Source: Bradyrhizobium valentinum (lineage in GTDB: Bacteria; Pseudomonadota; Alphaproteobacteria; Rhizobiales; Xanthobacteraceae). From it: DNA of 64,000 nucleotides. The DNA is taken from NCBI RefSeq assembly GCF_001440405.1, contig NZ_LLXX01000101.1, positions 62,001-126,000 of the forward strand, written 5' to 3'. How positions within the stretch are numbered: position 1 is the stretch's first letter; every line of letters starts with the position of its first letter. The translations under genes and the position numbers were made by a program. Positions 8,278 to 16,892 of this stretch are shown in pieces. The notes under the pieces were generated by a model, which did not search any database, was not told where the DNA came from, and worked only from the letters and a program-made list of their open reading frames with translations.

Positions 8278-9246
8278 CTACAGCGTCACCACGATCTTGC
8301 CGAGGTGCTTGTTGGCTTCCATGTGCTCGAACGCACTTCCGATCTCGGCGAACGGATAGACCGTGTCGATCGGCAGTTGCAGCTTGCGGGATTCGACCGC
8401 CGGCCAGATGTCCTTGCGGACCTCGTCAAAGATCTCCCGGATCTCCTCGATCGTGCGGGTGCGGAAGGTGACGCCGATATAATTGATGCGGCGGGCGGCG
8501 TGCAGGTCGAAATTGAAATCGGCGTGGGTGCCGCCGAGCCGGCCGACATTGACGATGCGCCCCTTGACCTTGGTCGCGGCGAGATTCTGGTTCGCGACCT
8601 TGCCGGAGACCTGGTCGACGATCAGGTCGACGCCTTCGCCATTGGTGGCCTTCAGCACCTGATCGACCCAGCCGGGATCGCTGGAGTCAATCGCAAGATC
8701 GGCGCCGAACTCCTTCAGGCGGCCGCGGCGCATCGCATCCGTCGAGGAGCCGATGACAAGCTTCGCGCCCTTGAATTTTGCGATCTGCATCGCCATCAAG
8801 CCGACGCCGGAGCTGGCGCCCTGGATCAGCACGCTCTGGCCCGCCTGCAGCGCGCCTGATGTGACGACGGCATTGTGCATGGTGGCGAGCGCGACGGGGA
8901 GGGTAGCGGCCTCCTCGAAGTTCATGTTGGAGGGCGCGCGGAACAGCCGGCCGTGGTCGGCCAGCGTGTACTCGGCAAACGCCGCGCCGCCCGAGCCCAT
9001 GATCTTGTCGCCGACCTTGACGCCCTTGGCGTCGGGGCCGAGCTCGGCGACTTCGCCCGCCCATTCCATGCCGAGCACCGTGCCGACGCCGCCGGCAGAG
9101 CCATGCGCGTGGCCCTTGGTCATGCCGAGGTCGGCGCGGTTGAGGCCGCAGGCATGGACCTTGACCAACACCTGCGTGCCCTTTGGCGAAGGTTTTGCAA
9201 TTTCGGCGATTTCGGCGCCGTTGGCGCCGTAGACATAGGCTTTCAT
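8278..9246 (-). CDS. Zinc-independent MDR-type oxidoreductase (quinone oxidoreductase-like)
   Basis: This is a 322-residue medium-chain dehydrogenase/reductase. The N-terminal GroES-like fold includes KVHACGLNRADLGMTKG and VGDKIMGSGGAAFAEY. The nucleotide-binding site is GASSGVGLMAMQIAKF. There is no cysteine-rich structural-zinc loop, so it belongs to the NADPH:quinone reductase or enoyl reductase-like group. The C-terminus ends HLGKIVVTL, typical for the family. It is monocistronic, lying between two intergenic repeats. The substrate is unknown. Confidence 0.88.
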   Translation of the reverse strand: MKAYVYGANGAEIAEIAKPSPKGTQVLVKVHACGLNRADLGMTKGHAHGSAGGVGTVLGMEWAGEVAELGPDAKGVKVGDKIMGSGGAAFAEYTLADHGRLFRAPSNMNFEEAATLPVALATMHNAVVTSGALQAGQSVLIQGASSGVGLMAMQIAKFKGAKLVIGSSTDAMRRGRLKEFGADLAIDSSDPGWVDQVLKATNGEGVDLIVDQVSGKVANQNLAATKVKGRIVNVGRLGGTHADFNFDLHAARRINYIGVTFRTRTIEEIREIFDEVRKDIWPAVESRKLQLPIDTVYPFAEIGSAFEHMEANKHLGKIVVTL

Positions 9247-9291
9247 GGGCTCTTCTCTTTATCGTCTAACGCAAGGTGAAGTTTTTGTTTC

Positions 9292-9392
9292 CCGTCATCC
9301 TGAGGTGTGAGCGCAGCGAGCCTCGAAGGATGAACGGCCCGGCCGGTGGCCGTCGCCCTTCGAGACGCGCTTCGCGCTCCTCAGGGTGACGG
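9292..9392. repeat. Intergenic palindromic repeat, family A copy 3
   Basis: It starts CCGTCATCCTGAGGTGTGAG and ends CTCCTCAGGGTGACGG, the same arm type as copy 1 at 3162-3266. It lies between two divergent-looking enzyme genes and contains no ORF of interest. Confidence 0.85.
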
Positions 9393-9433
9393 ATCACGTT
9401 GATCGCGCATCATCTCACCATGCGTCAAGCCGC

Positions 9434-10468
<1,035 letters not shown>

Positions 10469-10723
10469 TCATTTTGTGAGATTTCGCGGGGCAGGATGCC
10501 GTCACCCCCCGCAAAAGTCTACGGGGAGCAGGTGGAGGCCAGGGCAACGCCATCATGCAAAAGCGGGGACTTGTTCCGCAGTGCGGATTATTCCGTAGGG
10601 GTCCGGCATTTCCGGAGATCACCCTACTGCCGACAAAATCGACGCTTCTGACCCGTACATTGCGCTGAACGGACATTGCGATGCAACACATTGCTGCTTT
10701 GGTTTTCATCCAGGGTGCTGTCC

Positions 10724-11938
10724 ATGAACGATCCCCGCAAGGTCGACATCTACTCAGCCGAACACAAGCGTGACCCGTTTCAGTTCTATGCGTTTCTTCG
10801 CAGCGAGGCGCCGGTCTTCGAAGTTGGCGTACCCGTCCTGAAGCGGGCGTGGCTGATTACACGTTACGATGACGTGGTGCTGTGCCTTCAAGACAGCGAT
10901 AGGTTCGTAAAAAACGCGAGCAATGCCGGCTTGCGCTCGCCCAAGTCCATGCCGTGGTGGACACCCGCGAGCCTCAGGACACTCTCGGAGAACATGCTGG
11001 ACCTCGACGATCCCGCACATCGAAGGCTGCGGGCCCTCATCAACAAGGCGTTCAGTCGTGCGCGCATCGAGCAGTTACGAAACCGCGCCGAAGTGTTGGC
11101 TGAGGGTCTCGTCGATCGGATGCGCGCAAAATCGAAGCCCGATGTTATCGAGGATTTCGCGCTTCCGCTTCCGTTGACCGTGATCTCGGAACTGCTGGGC
11201 TTGCCCGAAGAGGCCCGGCCGCGCTTTCGGAAGTGGACCAATGTTTTTCTCGGAGCGCGGTCAGAAATTCGCATGGCGCTCTCGCTGCCCTCGATCTTTG
11301 CATTAATGCGATATTTGCGGCGCCTCGTTGCCACGCGCCGGCGTACCCCGAGGGATGATCTCATCTCCGCGCTCATCGCCGTAGAGGAGGGGGGCGACCG
11401 GCTGAGCGAGAACGAGCTCATCGCCATGCTGGTACTTCTAATCATCGCCGGCCACGAGACGACCGTGAACCTCATTGGTTCCGGAATGCTGGTGCTGATG
11501 GAGAATCCGCGCGAGAAAGAGCGCCTCATCGGAGATTTTTCGCTCCTTGGGTCTGCGGTCGAGGAGTTGTTACGCTTCACGGCGCCCGTGGAGATCGCAA
11601 CGGAGCGATATGCGGCCCAAGACATCGACCTGCGCGACACTACGATCAGGCGCGGCGATGTCATTTTCCCCGTCATTGCCTCCGCCAACCGGGATGCGCA
11701 GAAATTCGCGGAGCCCGATCGGTTGGACGTGGCCCGCAGGCCCAATCCGCACCTTGCATTTGGAGATGGCGTTCACTTTTGCGTCGGCTCACACCTGGCG
11801 AAGATGGAGGCCGAGATCGCGTTCGGTTGCCTGCTGAGGCGCCTGCCCAAGTTGAGCCTCGCCTGTCCTGCTCACGAACTGCAATGGCGCGCCGCGCCGG
11901 TCGTTCGTGGCCTCAAGTCGTTGCCGGTCATCACGTAG
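10724..11938 (+). CDS. Cytochrome P450
   Basis: This is a soluble bacterial class I-type P450 of 404 residues. The I-helix oxygen-activation motif is AGHETTVNLIG, the ExxR motif is EELLR, and the heme-binding loop FGDGVHFCVGSHLA places the axial cysteine at about residue 353. I chose the ATG at 10724 (MNDPRKVDIYS) because upstream codons do not resemble the family. No ferredoxin or ferredoxin reductase gene is adjacent, so redox partners must lie elsewhere. It resembles CYP102- or CYP107-like hydroxylases only at family level, and the substrate is unknown. Confidence 0.92.
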   Translation: MNDPRKVDIYSAEHKRDPFQFYAFLRSEAPVFEVGVPVLKRAWLITRYDDVVLCLQDSDRFVKNASNAGLRSPKSMPWWTPASLRTLSENMLDLDDPAHRRLRALINKAFSRARIEQLRNRAEVLAEGLVDRMRAKSKPDVIEDFALPLPLTVISELLGLPEEARPRFRKWTNVFLGARSEIRMALSLPSIFALMRYLRRLVATRRRTPRDDLISALIAVEEGGDRLSENELIAMLVLLIIAGHETTVNLIGSGMLVLMENPREKERLIGDFSLLGSAVEELLRFTAPVEIATERYAAQDIDLRDTTIRRGDVIFPVIASANRDAQKFAEPDRLDVARRPNPHLAFGDGVHFCVGSHLAKMEAEIAFGCLLRRLPKLSLACPAHELQWRAAPVVRGLKSLPVIT

Positions 11939-12032
11939 CCGTTGTTGCACCGGAAGACCTGCCGGGCTTTCATCGCTAAGAACCCGCACGGTTGCTCAAT
12001 AGCGGACAAAGTTCGAACCGGCGATACCCGAG

Positions 12033-12689
12033 TCAGTGGCGTTTGGGTGCTCGAAGTGCGTATAGTCTTTGATAGATCATCGACTCCGGTATCCAATCAA
12101 GCAAGGTGTGTCCAAGTGGCAGCTTGATCAGGCCAGCGATAATTCTGGATGAAGGCGGATACCAATAAACCGACAGGTTAAAAAATTTAAGGGGAGTGAA
12201 CCCCAAAGTCGTAAACTCGTGCATCAATCGCTTATGACTGAAGTGTCTTCTGTAGTCCACAATTGGACCCGAGAGCAGAAGTATTTTGTCAGGGTGTTCT
12301 TTGGCAACTTTCTCCAGGAACGCTCCCTGCTCTTCAAAGGACAGAAAGTAGACGCATTCGAGCGCCGCGATGACGTCGTAACCCTCGAATGACGCTTGTA
12401 AAAAATCAGCGCACTCAAATCTGGCATTTGGCAGGCCCAGCGATTTGGCGCGAGTAATCGCCACATCGCTTATGTCGATGCCAACCACGGATCGTGCTTT
12501 GCTGAAAGTTGTTTGGGTCAAGTGGCCTTCACCACAACCGAGTTCAAGAACGGATTTGTCCCGGATGAATGGCTTCAGGCGTCGGCGCAAGACCTTGTCC
12601 CTGAACCGCGCGTGGGAAATATGCCAGGGGTCAGGAGTTGCGTAATAGAGATTGAAATCTGCGGCCGTTCGCATTGCTGGTTTCCGCAT
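12033..12689 (-). CDS. Class I SAM-dependent methyltransferase, NodS-like
   Basis: This 218-residue methyltransferase has motif I VLELGCGEGHLTQ at about residues 46-58 and motif II VVGIDISD. The N-terminal FNLYYATPDPWHIS pattern is characteristic of the NodS-like methyltransferase group. NodS itself N-methylates chitooligosaccharide intermediates in rhizobia, but this gene is not next to other nod genes and may act on another substrate. An alternative ATG lies at 12674. The stretch 12240-12680 has lower GC than the surroundings, suggesting transfer. Confidence 0.78.
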   Translation of the reverse strand: MRKPAMRTAADFNLYYATPDPWHISHARFRDKVLRRRLKPFIRDKSVLELGCGEGHLTQTTFSKARSVVGIDISDVAITRAKSLGLPNARFECADFLQASFEGYDVIAALECVYFLSFEEQGAFLEKVAKEHPDKILLLSGPIVDYRRHFSHKRLMHEFTTLGFTPLKFFNLSVYWYPPSSRIIAGLIKLPLGHTLLDWIPESMIYQRLYALRAPKRH

Positions 12690-12796
12690 TGCGCTTGGTT
12701 AGAAAGCAAGAGCTCTTCGCGAGTGCCCCCAAAACAGATTGTTTTTGGCGCGCCGGCGCGATCCCGGCGCTTCGAGACTTTCCTTGGGGGCAACGC

Positions 12797-13147
12797 TTAT
12801 TGCATTTTTACCCTTTCGCGCCACCGCGCTTCGAAAGTATCAGAGTCTTTCAATGCCCAGGCTTGCGCGTCCAATGGATTGCCAGGCTCCTCTGTGACAA
12901 CGCTTTGAATGTTGGAGGCGGGTTGCGCGGATGCCACCTTGGGCCATTCCAACAACGATTTCGAAAGCATGGGCTTGCCTTCGTACCAGCACTTTCGTCC
13001 ATCGATAAGACGATAGGACCACCAACGCCCGTGCGGATTTGATGGCGCTGCGGCGCTGCATTGTTGTTTGGCCTGCGCATTCGGCGCCCCGACTGGTAGG
13101 AGCGTAGCCATCAAGGCGGCCAAGGCGATTGATGGCAGTTTCCTCAT
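12797..13147 (-). CDS. Small exported protein, unknown function
   Basis: This 116-residue protein has a signal peptide (MRKLPSIALAALMATLLPVG, cleavage near AQA-KQQC). The mature part contains HGRWWSYRLIDGRKCWYEGK and two cysteines that may form a disulfide. Similar exported proteins are frequent in Bradyrhizobium and have no known role. Its ATG overlaps the stop of the upstream 62-residue ORF by four bases (ATGA), indicating translational coupling. Confidence 0.7.
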   Translation of the reverse strand: MRKLPSIALAALMATLLPVGAPNAQAKQQCSAAAPSNPHGRWWSYRLIDGRKCWYEGKPMLSKSLLEWPKVASAQPASNIQSVVTEEPGNPLDAQAWALKDSDTFEARWRERVKMQ

Positions 13148-13332
13148 TTGCGCACTGAGAGACTGCTCTGTTGCTGCAAGCGGCTTACAGCAACTACCAA
13201 ATCGGGGCGTTCGAGAACTTCCACCAGCTTGTCGAGGACAAGCTCATTGTTCTGCGGCCGGGGCCGAAGGTATTCTTCCAGTATGAGTTGCGCTTCGTTA
13301 ATCGCCTGAAGAGCCAATTGTTGATCAGTCAT
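13144..13332 (-). CDS. Small soluble protein coupled to exported protein
   Basis: This 62-residue ORF starts MTDQQLALQAINEAQLILEE and looks helical and acidic. A longer frame up to 13371 exists, but the ATG at 13332 follows GGGGAAGAAGAG closely and gives the more natural protein. The stop overlaps the start of the exported-protein gene by four bases. No family is recognised. Confidence 0.55.
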   Translation of the reverse strand: MTDQQLALQAINEAQLILEEYLRPRPQNNELVLDKLVEVLERPDLVVAVSRLQQQSSLSVRK

Positions 13333-13751
13333 CTCTTCTTCCCCATCAAAGAAATGCCGTTTCCCAATCAAAGAAATGCCGTCCGGCCGGGAAAAAGAAG
13401 CAAGAAATCAAGCCGTCTTTTGGGAGGTATCCCCGCCTTTTTCGGATTATGCGATCAATTTTTATTTCAATGCGGGAGGCCCTGCAGCGCCCGAATCGCG
13501 GCGCGTCCAGGTTCCACATTGCTTCCGCAGTCCCTTGGCATCTTCGAATGGCCGGCGCGCCTGAGCCGGCGCATTTGTGAAGGTCCGCTGCCAGCGGCGC
13601 TTTTCGGAGGGGGGCGGTCTCCGACCTAAGTCAGTAATTGCGCCCCAAAGCCACTCTGGTTTCCACCACCGGTCAGCACGCACGACCGCGCGACCAATTG
13701 ATGTTCTCAATGTGCTCTCGGGTTTTTGCTGATGCGAGCGGCCGGCCCGAG
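13333..13751. other. Gene-free stretch of about 420 bp
   Basis: A 21-bp tandem duplication is present at about 13346-13382, with ATCAAAGAAATGCCGT occurring twice. The rest contains only overlapping short frames without ribosome-binding sites or recognisable protein character. I see no RNA gene in it. Confidence 0.4.
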
Positions 13752-14108
13752 TTAGCAGGTAATGTGGAAAAGGCCGATCTTCTTTGCATGCGAGTTGTTG
13801 AACGTATGAATCGCCTTGGGGGTCGGCTGCAACAGGACCGTGCAACCCTTTTTCGAAAAATACGTCTCGGCTTCCGGCGATAGGTGCACATTGCCCATCT
13901 GGCCCGAACCAAGAATTAACTGCTCGCATCCGTCCTCATAGATGAACTTCGCTTCGTCTTTCGAGAGGATATGCGAGGTGCCGTAGTACTTCTTCGATAG
14001 CTTTTTCTTCCGCTTTGCCACCTCGCCGGAGAGACGAATGATCACGTCGTGTTCATAGGTCTTTCCGTCAATCGTGATGGTGCCGAAGGTAGTGCGTTCG
14101 ATCTCCAT
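13752..14108 (-). CDS. Mth938-like domain protein
   Basis: This 118-residue protein has the Mth938/NDUFAF3-like fold signature: IDGKTYEHDVIIRLSGEV near the start, LILGSGQMGNVHLSPEAE in the middle and PTPKAIHTFNN near the end. Its biochemical role is unknown. Related human proteins assist respiratory complex I assembly. It lies 59 bp downstream of the phosphofructokinase gene in the same direction and could be the third gene of that operon, although the gap would also allow its own promoter. The ATG follows AAGGAGTC. Confidence 0.75.
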   Translation of the reverse strand: MEIERTTFGTITIDGKTYEHDVIIRLSGEVAKRKKKLSKKYYGTSHILSKDEAKFIYEDGCEQLILGSGQMGNVHLSPEAETYFSKKGCTVLLQPTPKAIHTFNNSHAKKIGLFHITC

Positions 14109-14167
14109 GGCCTGACTCCTTCCGAAGCTACCCCACAGGAGATGTTCTTGGGGGCTACCACTGCCAG

Positions 14168-15355
14168 CTATGACGCGCGGTTGAGAAAGATCGGCAGCCC
14201 TCGCTTGTTGCCGTAGATGGGGCGGTAGCGCTCCGTGTTGTACGTGCCGGCGACGTCCAATTTGCGCGGCCCGAGCTTGGCGTCGGGAATGGGCACGAGG
14301 TCGTAGCGCCCCTCCACCAGCGCCGACATGAGGCCGGTCTTGCCTTGCAGGATGGCATCGTAGGCCATGTTACCGAAAGTCAGGGCCACGAGCTTGTCCA
14401 TGAAGTCCGGATTGCCAGATCGCAGGTCGTAGGTGAGGTCAGACGTGATCGTCTCCTCGCCGGCTCGCCGCTTGATCTCGTCGGCGAACGATTCCGCCAC
14501 GCTCGCCTTCTTGCGATGGCCGTAGGCATCGGGCTCGCCGTATTCCTGCACCTCGTAGCCCTCCCACGCGGCGCCCTCGCTGAGCACGACCAGCGCGTAG
14601 TTGCTTGGGTTGGCGCGCTTCTCCTCGACGAGCAACTGGATCAGCTTGTCGAGATCGACCCTGTACTCCGGTATGACGCACCGTATCGAGGTGGCGTACG
14701 CGGTGTAGAGCGCCGTAAATCCGGCGTCGCGGCCAAAGACGCGGAAGATGCCGACTCGCTCGTGCGAACCGACAGTGGTGCGCTGCCGCTGGATGGCGTC
14801 GCTTGCGCGGGTTATCGCGGTCGAGAAGCCGATGCAGTACTCGGTGTTGCGGACGTCGTTGTCCATCGTCTTCGGAATGGCGATGATCTTGACGCCGATT
14901 TCGTTGAGCCTGGCTGCGTAGCTGAGCGTGTCGTCGCCGCCGATGGCGATCAGATGTTCGATGCCGAGCCCCGAGAGGTTCGCCAGCACCTGGCCGGTGA
15001 CGTCCCACGTTCTGCTTGCGATGCCGCCCTTGGTGCTGAGCGAGGCCGGAAAGTCGTGGCCTGCGAGATGATCCGGCAGCTTCTTCATCTTGGACGGATT
15101 GGTGCGGCTCGAGTGCAGCACGGTGCCGCCGCTCCGGTCTATGGTGCGCGTGTTGTCACGGTTCAGCGGGATGATGTAGTGGGACCTGGAGGCCGGGTCC
15201 TCGAGGTTCACGTGCGTCAGGGCCTCCCAACCACGGCGGAGGCCGACGACCTCGATGTCGTTCTCGCTGCCGCGATATGTCACGCTCTTGATAACTGCGT
15301 TGAGACCGGGAACGTCGCCGCCGCCCGTGAGAATGCCGATACGCCTTTTTGCCAT
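14168..15355 (-). CDS. pfp: Phosphofructokinase, predicted pyrophosphate-dependent
   Basis: This 395-residue phosphofructokinase interconverts fructose 6-phosphate and fructose 1,6-bisphosphate. The nucleotide-loop start GILTGGGDVPGLNA is at residues 7-20. The phosphoryl-donor motif reads GGDDT at 139-143, with aspartate at 142 where ATP-dependent enzymes have glycine. The catalytic loop is PKTMDND at 161-167, with lysine at 162 where ATP enzymes have glycine. Both substitutions are the established signature of pyrophosphate use, so the reaction is probably reversible. The ATG at 15355 is preferred over an upstream GTG because GAGG lies five bases before it. It follows the FBP aldolase/phosphatase gene by 21 bp. 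Confidence 0.88.
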   Translation of the reverse strand: MAKRRIGILTGGGDVPGLNAVIKSVTYRGSENDIEVVGLRRGWEALTHVNLEDPASRSHYIIPLNRDNTRTIDRSGGTVLHSSRTNPSKMKKLPDHLAGHDFPASLSTKGGIASRTWDVTGQVLANLSGLGIEHLIAIGGDDTLSYAARLNEIGVKIIAIPKTMDNDVRNTEYCIGFSTAITRASDAIQRQRTTVGSHERVGIFRVFGRDAGFTALYTAYATSIRCVIPEYRVDLDKLIQLLVEEKRANPSNYALVVLSEGAAWEGYEVQEYGEPDAYGHRKKASVAESFADEIKRRAGEETITSDLTYDLRSGNPDFMDKLVALTFGNMAYDAILQGKTGLMSALVEGRYDLVPIPDAKLGPRKLDVAGTYNTERYRPIYGNKRGLPIFLNRAS

Positions 15356-15376
15356 ACCCACCTCGCAAGCGGTCCC

Positions 15377-16522
15377 TTACTCGGCCGCTTCCGGTTTGCG
15401 CTCCTTGCGCACCTGAAAGCGCTTCAGCAGTGAGGACACGGTGTCGCGGAAGCCACCATACTCCAGCTCGGAATAGGGCAGCATCGCGGCACCGGACCAG
15501 CCCTGGCTGCGCATCTCGATGGCCTTGCGCTGGGCGCGCCGGCGGACCTCGTCCCACGCCGGGTTGTCGAAGAAATCGGTAAAGGACTCCGAAAAACGGC
15601 CGTCCTTGTCGATCGAAAAGCCGGTGCAGGAAACGATCGGCAGGCAGTACATGCCTGTCACCGGTGTGTTGATTGGCACAGGCATCAGCGGCATCACGTG
15701 CGAGCCGCGCGCATCGCCGCCTACGAAGTGCGCCTTCGCGAACGGCGAGACGATTTCTTCGGGCGCCGGGAAAATCCCCTGGTTCCTGACGATCGCGACC
15801 GGATCGTCCTTTCCGGTGTACTTGCCTGCGATCGCGTGAAGACGCTGCGCCGAAACGGCGACGGCGACCTCGCCATGGGTCCGGGAAACGATGCGATCAA
15901 TGCCAAAGCGCTCGTTGTCGCGGAGCAGCGCGGCAATGTGGTAGCCATCCGCGGGCGCGTCGAGTTCGATCACGCTGTCACCGGCCGTGTTGTCCATGTC
16001 GATGACATGGAAACGGAATCCCTTGATCATCGGGGGCAGCATCAGCCCGGCGCAATACATGGGATCGGCGAAGGCGAGGTAGAGCGGTAGGTTGTAGGCG
16101 CCGGGGCCGCATTTGTCGGCGGCGAACACCATGAAGGACTCCGCAGGTCTCGTGCCCGAGAGGCTGTGGTCGAAGCTGAGCTCGGCGACGCCCGGGCCGG
16201 CGCCGCGGACGTTTCCGGACGGTGCGTCGACGAGAAGATCCTGGCCGGCGCCGTAAAGCCCGGAGGTTTTCGCGACCGAGGTGGCCGCGAGGAACGCCTT
16301 CCAGGCAAGTTGATGCACCTCGGAGCTCCCTTCGCCCCGTGTGTGCGTCATGATGATCGCAATGTCATCGCCGGTGTGGCAGACGAAAGCGTCGATCAGC
16401 AGGCCATCGCAGATCGCCTTCGCGACCGCGCCCTCGACAGCCGCCATCATGCGTGTAGACGGTTTGGTGTGACCGCCAACGGAGCCTATGTCAGCCTTGA
16501 TGACCGAAAGGGTGAGTCTCAT
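15377..16522 (-). CDS. fbp: Bifunctional fructose-1,6-bisphosphate aldolase/phosphatase (archaeal type)
   Basis: This 381-residue enzyme is predicted to condense triose phosphates and dephosphorylate the product to fructose 6-phosphate, making gluconeogenesis unidirectional. The N-terminus LTLSVIKADIGSVGGH places the magnesium ligands Asp11 and His18 at the canonical positions. CHTGDD gives Asp52 and Asp53. YTGKDD gives Tyr235, the Schiff-base Lys238, Asp239 and Asp240. The length matches the family. The ATG at 16522 has GGAGGGAACGCTC before it. The family is typical of archaea and deep-branching bacteria and is uncommon in proteobacteria. It is first in an operon with the pyrophosphate-type phosphofructokinase. 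Confidence 0.92.
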   Translation of the reverse strand: MRLTLSVIKADIGSVGGHTKPSTRMMAAVEGAVAKAICDGLLIDAFVCHTGDDIAIIMTHTRGEGSSEVHQLAWKAFLAATSVAKTSGLYGAGQDLLVDAPSGNVRGAGPGVAELSFDHSLSGTRPAESFMVFAADKCGPGAYNLPLYLAFADPMYCAGLMLPPMIKGFRFHVIDMDNTAGDSVIELDAPADGYHIAALLRDNERFGIDRIVSRTHGEVAVAVSAQRLHAIAGKYTGKDDPVAIVRNQGIFPAPEEIVSPFAKAHFVGGDARGSHVMPLMPVPINTPVTGMYCLPIVSCTGFSIDKDGRFSESFTDFFDNPAWDEVRRRAQRKAIEMRSQGWSGAAMLPYSELEYGGFRDTVSSLLKRFQVRKERKPEAAE

Positions 16523-16892
16523 GAGCGTTCCCTCCGCCAGCGCAACGCAGCGCCTCGGCGTCTGCGCTTGCTGCGCCGGGGCGACGGCGCTGCTCATTTC
16601 CGCGAAAAAGAACGTCTGAGGTTCCGTTACGTTCCACAAATGCTCTTCTCGAAAGGCTCGGGCTCATCCGGTAGCCGGGATCATCGATCACCGTAAAGAT
16701 TATGCCAGAAGCGATGGGACACCAGTTCATGCGCCGCCATTTGCTGCGGTGTAGGAGCCCGCTATTGTGAAGGTTTTCGGAAGCGGGGCGATGGGCTTTT
16801 GCGATTGATCCTTCACGGTAAACTGAGACCCGCCCCAGGGCGATTGTGCTAGTCTAGAGGACGCAAGTTCTACGTGTGTGCGGTCCAGACGC
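16523..16892. other. Divergent intergenic region of 370 bp
   Basis: This region separates the minus-strand fbp operon from the plus-strand SGNH-domain gene and should hold both promoters. I could not identify a convincing -35/-10 pair or operator. No RNA gene or repeat family seen elsewhere in the window is present. Confidence 0.4.
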
